A DNA stretch of 6,369 nt, taken from positions 1 to 6,369 of the forward strand of contig CAMHER010000112.1 in the NCBI GenBank assembly GCA_946184215.1, given 5' to 3'. The DNA comes from an uncultured Clostridia bacterium. GTDB taxonomy: Bacteria > Bacillota > Clostridia > Oscillospirales > Oscillospiraceae. How positions within the stretch are numbered: position 1 is the first letter of the stretch; each line of letters starts with the position of its first letter. The position numbers and the translations under genes were made by a program. The notes under the pieces were generated by a model, which ran no database searches, was not told where the DNA came from, and saw only the letters and a program-made list of their open reading frames with translations. Shown piece by piece: positions 1 through 5,141 of this stretch.

Positions 1-353
1 TGATCGGGCTGACGATGGTCGCCCTCGGCACCAGCCTGCCGGAGCTGATCACCGCCATCACCAGCCTCATCAAGGGCCACGGCGCCCTGTCGCTGGGCAA
101 CGTGATCGGGGCAAACCTCTTCAACATCATCCTTGTCAGCGGCATGGCGATCACGATCGCTCCCTTTGCCGTCCCGGCCGAAAAGACCATTGCCGGTTTC
201 AATTCCAGCCTGGTCGTCGACCTGCCGGTCATGTTCGCCGTCATGGCGATCCTCTGCCTGCCGACTTTGAAGAGCGGCAAGCTGCGCCGCATCCAGGGCG
301 TATTGCTCCTTGCGATCTACGCGGCCTTCACAGTCTATCAGTTCGTATCCTGA
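1..353 (+). CDS. Calcium/sodium antiporter, CaCA (YrbG-like) family, C-terminal part
   Basis: This is the 3' end of an inner-membrane cation antiporter that exchanges Ca2+ for Na+ or H+. The reading frame is open from base 3 and its start lies outside the window. The visible part begins inside the second alpha repeat of the family: GTSLPE (bases 27-44, with the ion-binding glutamate codon at 42-44), then GNVIGANLFN about 20 residues later. These match the GTSxPE and GNxxGSNxxN signatures of CaCA exchangers. About four hydrophobic segments are visible, which fits TM7 to TM10 of a ten-helix protein. The protein ends at TGA 351-353, shortly after the last helix, as is normal for the prokaryotic YrbG type. 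A terminator follows within 20 bases, so this is the last gene of its transcript. The family is secure; the ion actually carried is not shown by the sequence. Confidence 0.9.
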   Translation, partial: IGLTMVALGTSLPELITAITSLIKGHGALSLGNVIGANLFNIILVSGMAITIAPFAVPAEKTIAGFNSSLVVDLPVMFAVMAILCLPTLKSGKLRRIQGVLLLAIYAAFTVYQFVS

Positions 354-369
354 CGCTTCGGCGCTCAAC

Positions 370-407
370 AAAAAACCGTCCGTGCCCAAAGGGCACGGAC
401 GGTTTTT
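370..407. terminator. Bidirectional intrinsic terminator between convergent genes
   Basis: A perfect 17-bp inverted repeat (371-387 and 391-407) surrounds a three-base loop AAA (388-390). The inner 12 bp are GC-rich (CCGTCCGTGCCC). The stem is flanked by an A run at 370-375 and a T run at 403-407, so RNA from either strand forms a hairpin followed by U residues. It lies 17 bases after the antiporter stop and 11 bases beyond the stop of the converging lipoprotein gene, so it should end both transcripts. Confidence 0.92.
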
Positions 408-418
408 CAATGATGGAT

Positions 419-1294
419 TCAGGAACGGTCGTAGAAAACCTCGATCGTCTCGCCGTCACAGCGGACGGAGACAGAGCCGAGCCTTGTGAGAAAGATCTCG
501 GCGCCGCACGAGCGCAGCGCGGCGGTCGTCGAGGCGGATTCGCGTTCATCATCCGAGCAGGTGATCACGGCGTATTCCGGGCAGACGGCTTCGAGCAGCG
601 CCTCGGTCATCGGCTCCTTCCCGCCGTGGTGCGGCACCTTGAGCAGCGTGCAGTCGACGGGCGCACCGGCGAGATACTCCGCGATGCGCGCACTCTCGGC
701 GTCGCCCATAAAGAGGAGCGTCTGCGAGCCGAGCGAGACCGTGACGATCAGTGAGGAGTTGTTGCTCGCATCCTGCGCGTATGTCTCCTCCCGCGGCGGA
801 TCGACCGTGATCGCAACGCCGTCAAATTCAAACGACAGCGTCTCACGAACGGTTATCGGCTCGATCCCCGCCTTTTTCAGCGCGCGGATATATTTCCTGT
901 ATTCGCTGCTGTCCTTGGGCGAGTTGCTCTGCAGCACCGTGCCGATATCAACCGAACCGATCACCTTCGCCGCGCCGCCCACGTGATCCTGGTCAAAGTG
1001 CGTCACGATGAGAAGATCAAGCTTTTTGATCCCGCGCGCGGCGAGCTCGTCTGTGATCGTGCTGCCAAAGCCCTTTTCCCCGCAGTCGATCAGCACCGCG
1101 GCGTTTTCGGTCGTGAGCAGGATGGCATCGGCTTTGCCCGCGTCGAAGAACCAGACCGCGAGCGGAGCGGACGCGGCGTCCTTCTTCGCCGCCGCGACAG
1201 ACGGCTGTGCCGTGGTGCCGCAGCCGCACAAAGACAAAAGAAGGACGGCTGCCAGCAGCAGACTTACGCGGCGTACTGCCGTTTTCGTTTGCAT
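419..1294 (-). CDS. Exported MBL-fold lipoprotein, ComEC C-terminal-domain type
   Basis: A 291-residue secreted metallo-beta-lactamase-fold hydrolase. The N-terminus has a charged start (K4, R8, R9), a hydrophobic stretch 10-22 and a lipobox L-C-G-C ending at Cys25, so it is probably a lipid-anchored protein on the outer face of the membrane. Residues about 45-290 resemble the C-terminal domain of competence protein ComEC. Metal-ligand motif THFDQDH lies at 98-104 (H99, D101, D103, H104), followed by NNSSLIV (178-184), FMGDAE (195-200, D198) and VPHHGG (220-225, H222/H223). All expected active-site positions are present. The start has an AAGGAGG site (complement of 1302-1308) seven bases upstream. 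It is the last gene of the VTC/DUF4956 unit, 31 bases after the previous stop, and is followed by the shared terminator. The substrate is unknown; ComEC homologues are thought to cut DNA, and a phosphodiester or phosphoanhydride target is possible. It is not ComEC itself because the transport domains are absent. Confidence 0.88.
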   Translation of the reverse strand: MQTKTAVRRVSLLLAAVLLLSLCGCGTTAQPSVAAAKKDAASAPLAVWFFDAGKADAILLTTENAAVLIDCGEKGFGSTITDELAARGIKKLDLLIVTHFDQDHVGGAAKVIGSVDIGTVLQSNSPKDSSEYRKYIRALKKAGIEPITVRETLSFEFDGVAITVDPPREETYAQDASNNSSLIVTVSLGSQTLLFMGDAESARIAEYLAGAPVDCTLLKVPHHGGKEPMTEALLEAVCPEYAVITCSDDERESASTTAALRSCGAEIFLTRLGSVSVRCDGETIEVFYDRS

Positions 1295-1325
1295 GGTGTG
1301 CCCTCCTTCCTTCTATTATCTGGTT

Positions 1326-2000
1326 TTACAGCTGCCCGGGCTGCTCCTCTCCGCAGGGGAGCACCGAGATTTCGAGATTGGCGTTGCGCGTGCGGAGCGC
1401 GTCGATAAAGTCCTTTTCCTGCGCCGGGTCCTTCATGCGGATCTTATAGGACAGCCGGAACATGCTGCCCATGCCGGTGGTCTTGACGCCGGCGTTTTCC
1501 ACGTGCGTGAGATACGCGGCAAAAATATCGTCGAACGCGCCCGCGTATTCCAGCGATTCCGGGATCGTGATGCGCAGCAGCGACTCCTTTGGGAGCGAGC
1601 TGTGCTCGAAGATACCGAGCCTTGCGAGCACAAAGTACACCGCGGCCAGCCCCAGCAGGAGCGCCGCGCCGTAGGCGAGATAGCCCATGCCGAAGGCGAT
1701 GCCCGCGCCCATCGCGACGAGGATCGCGGCGATCTCGTCCGCGCTGCCGGGGGCGGAGCGGAAGCGGATCAGCCCGAACGCGCTGCCGACGGCGACGCCC
1801 GCGCCGATGCTGCCGCTGACAAAGCAGATCACCGACGCCACGACGAGCGGCAGCAGCGAAACGACGAGAAAGAAGCGCTTCGACGAATGGATGGAAAAGC
1901 TCATGACCCAGGCGTACACCACGCCGGAGACGAGCGCCGCGGCGGCCATCAGCGCGACGGAAGCAGGAGAAACAGAACTATTATAAACAGATTCAAACAT
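1326..2000 (-). CDS. DUF4956 family membrane protein
   Basis: A 224-residue integral membrane protein matching the DUF4956 pattern. Hydrophobic segments lie at about 13-35, 42-62, 88-105 and 107-127. The family hallmark FGLIRFRSAPGS sits at 75-86, between the second and third segments. Residues about 130-224 form a soluble C-terminal domain with the typical phrases RITIPESLEY (143-152), KTTGMGSMFRLSY (173-185) and RNANLEISVLP (205-215). The start ATG at 1998-2000 has an AAGGAGG site (complement of 2008-2014) seven bases upstream. It lies 26 bases after the VTC-domain gene and 31 before the MBL lipoprotein, so the three are probably cotranscribed. DUF4956 genes are commonly found next to VTC-domain genes in bacteria, but I know of no established biochemical role. 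A part in moving, anchoring or regulating polyphosphate synthesis at the membrane is inference. Confidence 0.9.
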   Translation of the reverse strand: MFESVYNSSVSPASVALMAAAALVSGVVYAWVMSFSIHSSKRFFLVVSLLPLVVASVICFVSGSIGAGVAVGSAFGLIRFRSAPGSADEIAAILVAMGAGIAFGMGYLAYGAALLLGLAAVYFVLARLGIFEHSSLPKESLLRITIPESLEYAGAFDDIFAAYLTHVENAGVKTTGMGSMFRLSYKIRMKDPAQEKDFIDALRTRNANLEISVLPCGEEQPGQL

Positions 2001-2026
2001 GAAATATCCTCCTTGTCAATCTCTCA

Positions 2027-2740
2027 TTATCCGGCGCGCCTCTGCACTTCACGCCGGTAAGCCTCGCCGTATTTCGAAAAGCTGCCGCGGTAGATCCGCC
2101 CGGTCGACAGGATCTCGGCGAGCCACAGCGGGATCGCGTCCTGCACCTTGATCTCCAGGATCGTCCAGCCCTCCGGCAGGAGGGGGATGCCGTCCATCGA
2201 GCGGTCGAGAGCGAGATCACGCATGCGGTAGCGTGGGTTCTCGTCGATGGTCAGCCGCAGCTCGCCGTCCGGCTCGTAATAAGCCGTGCGGTCATAGATG
2301 ATGAGACAGCTCGGCGAGAGCGTATCGTAAAGATCGCAGAAAGCGCGGATCTCCCGAGTGATCTGCCCGCCGTCGCCCAGCGGCGCGCCGCCTTCGAAAA
2401 ACTGCTGCACACCGTCCAGGGTACTCTGCACCCGGCGCTTGTAGACGGTGTCGAAGGCCTTGCACTTGAGCTCGAGATAGACGGGAGAACCCTCCTCCGC
2501 CAGCCCGTAAGAGCGCAGCCGCAGCTTTTCCTTGAACGTCGGCTTCTCCAGACTCGCCCGGATCAGACGGCGGTCCGGCGTGTCATAGTACAGCGAGGCG
2601 ATCGACGTAAGCCCGAAGGCGTCCGGGAGCATATGCCCCTCCAGCCGCCGACGGAGGTATGCCGTCTTTTCCCCGTCAAGCAGGTATTTCAGTTCGTGCC
2701 GCTTCATCACGGTGATGGGATCGCTGACTTTCTGTGCCAT
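2027..2740 (-). CDS. VTC-domain polyphosphate polymerase
   Basis: A 237-residue stand-alone VTC domain, the triphosphate-tunnel fold that in yeast Vtc4 makes polyphosphate from ATP. Family motifs appear in order: RHELKY (14-19), SLYYDT (49-54), KLRLRSYG (72-79), VYLELKCK (87-94), KRR (101-103), YDRTAY (149-154), LRLTID (161-166), ILEIKV (194-199) and SFSKYG (220-225). The basic residues K72, R74, R76, K92, R151, R162, K198 and K223 plus the acidic E196 fit the substrate-lining and metal-binding positions of Vtc4 by pattern, though I did not align them. It has no membrane helix and no SPX domain, unlike yeast Vtc4, so membrane attachment would need a partner such as the DUF4956 protein next in the unit. 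The start ATG at 2738-2740 has an AAGGAG site eight bases upstream (complement of 2749-2754). The leader carries a strong hairpin. No convincing sigma-A promoter for this strand was found. Confidence 0.9.
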   Translation of the reverse strand: MAQKVSDPITVMKRHELKYLLDGEKTAYLRRRLEGHMLPDAFGLTSIASLYYDTPDRRLIRASLEKPTFKEKLRLRSYGLAEEGSPVYLELKCKAFDTVYKRRVQSTLDGVQQFFEGGAPLGDGGQITREIRAFCDLYDTLSPSCLIIYDRTAYYEPDGELRLTIDENPRYRMRDLALDRSMDGIPLLPEGWTILEIKVQDAIPLWLAEILSTGRIYRGSFSKYGEAYRREVQRRAG

Positions 2741-2759
2741 GCCTGTCGCTCCTTTTTTC

Positions 2760-2782
2760 CTCCTCCGCCCGCGGCGGGGGAG
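2760..2782 (-). promoter_or_regulatory. GC-rich hairpin in the leader of the VTC gene
   Basis: Arms 2760-2769 and 2773-2782 pair at nine of ten positions (mismatch 2764/2778) around the loop CGC. In the minus-strand mRNA the hairpin lies just upstream of an A run and the AAGGAGC ribosome binding site, and it hides a second purine-rich GGAGGAGG stretch. It is not a terminator for this strand, because it is followed by A residues rather than U. A short alternative pairing, GCTCC (2779-2783, minus sense) with GGAGC (2748-2752), would cover the ribosome binding site. A role in translation control is only a possibility. Confidence 0.4.
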
Positions 2783-2817
2783 CTTTCTATCTTACGGCTG
2801 CAAGAATAGCAGAGGAA

Positions 2818-2835
2818 CTTAAATTTTACTTTAAG
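2818..2835. repeat. Inverted repeat CTTAAA-N6-TTTAAG in the divergent intergenic region
   Basis: Perfect 6-bp arms at 2818-2823 and 2830-2835 flank six AT-rich bases. On the minus strand the centre contains TAAAAT (complement of 2823-2828), a possible -10 element for the VTC unit, but no good -35 sits at 16-18 bases. It could be an operator over a weak promoter or a chance AT-rich repeat. Confidence 0.3.
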
Positions 2836-2890
2836 CCGGAAAGTTTTTGCGGACAGAAAAGATAAGACGCGCTGCGATGGGCGGACCGCC

Positions 2891-2932
2891 AAAAGACGAG
2901 AGGGGGAAACGCTCTGCTTTCGAGCGTCTTTT
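2891..2932. repeat. Nested, mutually exclusive inverted repeats in the divergent intergenic region
   Basis: AAAAGACG at 2891-2898 is the exact complement of CGTCTTTT at 2925-2932. Inside it, ACGCTC at 2909-2914 complements GAGCGT at 2922-2927. The two right arms overlap at 2925-2927, so only one stem can form at a time. The inner stem followed by CTTTT resembles a weak plus-strand terminator, yet no plus-strand gene ends nearby. A separate palindrome, GGCGG-A-CCGCC, lies next to it at 2880-2890. Function is unknown. Confidence 0.3.
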
Positions 2933-2941
2933 CGCTTTGCC

Positions 2942-2970
2942 TTGACAGCCAAAACCGACAAGGGTAATAT
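2942..2970 (+). promoter_or_regulatory. Sigma-A promoter of the xylB operon
   Basis: A perfect -35 TTGACA (2942-2947) and a -10 TAATAT (2965-2970, one mismatch to TATAAT) are separated by exactly 17 bases. Transcription should begin near 2977, giving a leader of roughly 30-40 bases before xylB. No other plus-strand promoter of this quality was seen in the window. An AT-rich inverted repeat overlaps the start point. Confidence 0.8.
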
Positions 2971-2981
2971 TAATGTATTAA
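2970..2981. promoter_or_regulatory. Candidate operator overlapping the xylB operon start point
   Basis: TTAAT (2970-2974) and ATTAA (2977-2981) form an inverted repeat with spacer GT, spanning the end of the -10 and the expected transcription start. A repressor bound here would block initiation, as expected for a sugar-inducible operon. No regulator gene is in the window and the repeat is short and AT-rich, so this is tentative. The adjacent 2978-2991 stretch is a poor match to a CcpA cre site. Confidence 0.3.
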
Positions 2982-3001
2982 CGCGTCTTCACATCATACT
3001 C

Positions 3002-3008
3002 GGAGGTG
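3002..3008 (+). promoter_or_regulatory. Ribosome binding site of xylB, conflicting with the GTG start
   Basis: GGAGGTG is a very strong match to the complement of the 16S rRNA 3' end. It overlaps the only standard start codon in frame (GTG 3006-3008). At normal spacing it instead points to ACG 3012 or ATC 3015, which lie 5 and 8 bases after GGAGG. The frame upstream is closed by TAA at 2979-2981, so no earlier start exists. Confidence 0.7.
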
Positions 3009-4493
3009 GTCACGATCTCATACTATATCGGCATTGACCTCGGCACCTCGGCGGTCAAGCTGCTGCTTGTCGACGAAAAGGGCCGGATCGAAAGAGAGGT
3101 CACAAAAGAATACCCGCTGTCCTTCCCGCGGCCCGGCTGGGCCGAGCAAAACCCGGAGGACTGGTGGAAGGCCGTCCAGCACGGCATCCTGCAGCTGACC
3201 GAGCATATCGACAAGTCCGCGATCCGCGGGATCGGCGCGGGCGGACAGATGCACGGCCTTGTGGCACTGGACGAGCAGGACCGGGTGATCCGGCCCGCCA
3301 TTCTCTGGAACGACGGCCGCACGGGCGAGGAGGTCGACTACCTCAACGAAACCGTGGGGAAGGAAAAGCTCTCGGCCCTGACGGCCAACATCGCCTTTGC
3401 GGGCTTCACGGCGCCGAAGCTTTTGTGGATGCGCCGCAACGAGCCGGAAAATTTCGCCCGTATCGCGAAAATCATGCTGCCCAAGGACTATATCAACTAC
3501 CGTCTCACGGGCGTGCACAGCTGCGACTATTCCGATGCCTCCGGCATGCTGCTGCTGGACGTGGAGCACAAATGCTGGTCAAAGGAAATGCTGGAGATCT
3601 GCGGCGTGAGGGAGGAGCAGATGCCCCGCCTGTTTGAAAGCTGGGAGGTCATCGGCACGGTCCACGGCTTTGTCTCCGGCGCGCTGGGCCTGCCGCGGGA
3701 CTGCGCGGTGGTGGCCGGCGCGGGCGACAATGCGGCGGCCGCGGTCGGCACCGGCGTCGTGGGCGAGGGCGGCTGCAACATTTCCCTCGGCACCTCCGGC
3801 ACGCTGTTCATTTCCTCAAAGCAGTTCGCCCTCGACGCGAACAACGCCCTGCACGCCTTCGCCCACGCGGACGGCGGCTGGCATCTGATGGGCTGCATGC
3901 TCTCCGCCGCCAGCTGCAACAAGTGGCTGTGCGAGGAGATCCTGCACACGACCGACTACGCCGCCGAGCAGGCGGACATTACTGCGGACAGGCTGGGGAA
4001 CAACCACGTTTACTTTCTGCCGTACCTGATGGGCGAGCGCAGCCCGATCAACGACGTCAACGCCCGCGGCACCTTTACCGGCATGACGATGGACACTTCC
4101 CGCGCCGATCTGGTGCAGGCGGTGCTCGAGGGCGTGGCCTTCGCCATCCGGGACAGCTTTGAGGTGGCAAAATCTCTGGGCCTTTCGATCCCGCGCAGCC
4201 GCCTGTGCGGCGGAGGGGCCAAATCGCCGCTGTGGCGCAAGATCTTTGCCAACGTCCTGGGCATCCCGCTGGACATGGTCAAAACCGAGCAGGGCCCCGG
4301 CTACGGCGGCGCGATGCTGGCCATGGTGGGCTGCGGGGCATACGGCAGCGTACAGGCCGCGGCGGACGCCCTGGTCGAGATTGCCTCCACCACCGAGCCG
4401 GACAGCGAGCTCACGGCGCGCTATGAGGCGCAGTATCAGAAATATAAACGGATCTACCCGGCGATGCGCGAGCTCTTCGCCGCGATCCGATAA
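3006..4493 (+). CDS. xylB: Xylulokinase (FGGY carbohydrate kinase family)
   Basis: A cytoplasmic sugar kinase that phosphorylates D-xylulose with ATP to give xylulose 5-phosphate for the pentose phosphate pathway. Counting from GTG 3006 it is 495 residues, normal for XylB. Seen in order: phosphate-binding DLGTS (11-15), xylulokinase-type GQMHG (80-84, with M82-H83 at the sugar site), ILWNDGR (99-105), GAGDN (238-242, D241 the expected catalytic base), SLGTSG (260-265), LMGERSP (341-347) and ATP-site CGGGAKS (401-407). The GQMHG and WND motifs favour xylulokinase over glycerol kinase or fuculokinase, but a related ketose substrate cannot be excluded since the next enzyme is a fucose-isomerase relative. 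The start is uncertain: GTG 3006 overlaps the ribosome binding site, while ATC 3015 has ideal spacing and gives the expected N-terminus xSYYIGIDLGTS. First gene of the operon, 11 bases before the DUF4867 gene. Confidence 0.93.
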   Translation: MVTISYYIGIDLGTSAVKLLLVDEKGRIEREVTKEYPLSFPRPGWAEQNPEDWWKAVQHGILQLTEHIDKSAIRGIGAGGQMHGLVALDEQDRVIRPAILWNDGRTGEEVDYLNETVGKEKLSALTANIAFAGFTAPKLLWMRRNEPENFARIAKIMLPKDYINYRLTGVHSCDYSDASGMLLLDVEHKCWSKEMLEICGVREEQMPRLFESWEVIGTVHGFVSGALGLPRDCAVVAGAGDNAAAAVGTGVVGEGGCNISLGTSGTLFISSKQFALDANNALHAFAHADGGWHLMGCMLSAASCNKWLCEEILHTTDYAAEQADITADRLGNNHVYFLPYLMGERSPINDVNARGTFTGMTMDTSRADLVQAVLEGVAFAIRDSFEVAKSLGLSIPRSRLCGGGAKSPLWRKIFANVLGIPLDMVKTEQGPGYGGAMLAMVGCGAYGSVQAAADALVEIASTTEPDSELTARYEAQYQKYKRIYPAMRELFAAIR

Positions 4494-4504
4494 GGAGGAA
4501 AACG

Positions 4505-5140
4505 ATGCACATTTATTCCGTTGCCGACGCCGAATTCAAGCCCTACGGCAAGGTGCTCGAGGGCTATGACACCGCGGAGCTTCTTGCGGCCATGGAGAAG
4601 ATCGAAATGCCCGCGGAGGGCACGGCCTATGAGCCCGGCATTGACAGCCTCGAGGCCTGCGCCGTCTTTGCCGATTTTCGCGACCGCGCCTACGGCGGCA
4701 TGCCGATCCAGCTTGGCATGTGCTGGGGGCACAACACCCGACTGAACTGTCTCGAGTATCACCGCGACAGCGAGGTAAACATCGGCACCAAGGACTTCAT
4801 CCTGCTGCTTGCCAAACAGGACGAGATCGAAAACGGCGTGCTGGATACGGCGAAGGTCAAGGCCTTCCGCGTGCCGAAGGGCGCGGTGATCGAGGTCTAC
4901 GCCACCACGCTGCACTTCGCTCCCTGCCACACCTGCCCCCATTGCGGCTTCCGCGTGGCGGTCGTCCTGCCGAAGGGAACCAATACCGAAAAGCCCGCCA
5001 TCGAAGCAAAGAACGAAGAGGACAAGTGGCTCTGGGCCCGCAACAAGTGGCTGCTGGCGCATCCGGAATCCAATCAGGCAAAACGCGGCGCTCACATCGG
5101 CTTGAGCGGCGAGAACATCGATATCAAGGAGGACATCTGA
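4505..5140 (+). CDS. DUF4867 family protein, cupin-like
   Basis: A 211-residue protein that I recognise as DUF4867, a family of unknown function found beside sugar kinases and isomerases in Firmicutes. No signal peptide is seen, so it should be cytoplasmic. The core looks like a cupin: GHNTRLNCLEYHRDSE (75-90) offers E84, H86 and E90 as metal ligands, and VPKG (123-126) followed by H137 in TTLHFAP fits the second cupin motif. That layout resembles metal-dependent sugar isomerases and ureidoglycolate lyases of the cupin class, by pattern only. Directly after H137 comes an unusual CHTCPHC (141-147), which could bind an extra metal or form disulfides. AAGGAGG (4492-4498) lies six bases before ATG 4505 and overlaps the xylB stop, so translation is probably coupled. 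A role as epimerase, mutarotase or isomerase on the operon's sugar is inference. Confidence 0.82.
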   Translation: MHIYSVADAEFKPYGKVLEGYDTAELLAAMEKIEMPAEGTAYEPGIDSLEACAVFADFRDRAYGGMPIQLGMCWGHNTRLNCLEYHRDSEVNIGTKDFILLLAKQDEIENGVLDTAKVKAFRVPKGAVIEVYATTLHFAPCHTCPHCGFRVAVVLPKGTNTEKPAIEAKNEEDKWLWARNKWLLAHPESNQAKRGAHIGLSGENIDIKEDI

Positions 5141-5141
5141 C

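Noticed and set aside
141..185. Possible break in the antiporter frame
   Set aside because: The frame stays open through hydrophobic segments in the expected order to a natural stop at 351-353, so there is no sign of a frameshift.
1008..2060. A 350-codon open frame on the plus strand
   Set aside because: It is antisense to the lipoprotein and DUF4956 genes. Its product is an Arg/Asp/Ala/Gly-rich low-complexity string, and it shares no motif with a known family.
2789..2817. Possible minus-strand promoter with -10 TAAGAT (complement of 2789-2794)
   Set aside because: The hexamer at the right distance (TTCCTC) matches TTGACA at only two positions, so it is too weak to annotate. The alternative TAAAAT at 2823-2828 also lacks a -35.
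2877..2945. A 22-codon plus-strand frame (ATG 2877 to TGA 2945) that could be a leader peptide
   Set aside because: There is only a weak purine stretch upstream, and the frame ends inside the -35 element. The xylB transcript starts after it, so it would not be on that mRNA.
2707..2961. An 84-codon minus-strand frame upstream of the VTC gene
   Set aside because: It would start at TTG with no ribosome binding site, overlaps the xylB promoter and the VTC start, and has a basic, unstructured composition.
2978..2991. Possible CcpA cre site near the xylB start point
   Set aside because: It has mismatches at three defined positions of the TGWAANCGNTNWCA consensus, so it is not better than chance in this length of sequence.
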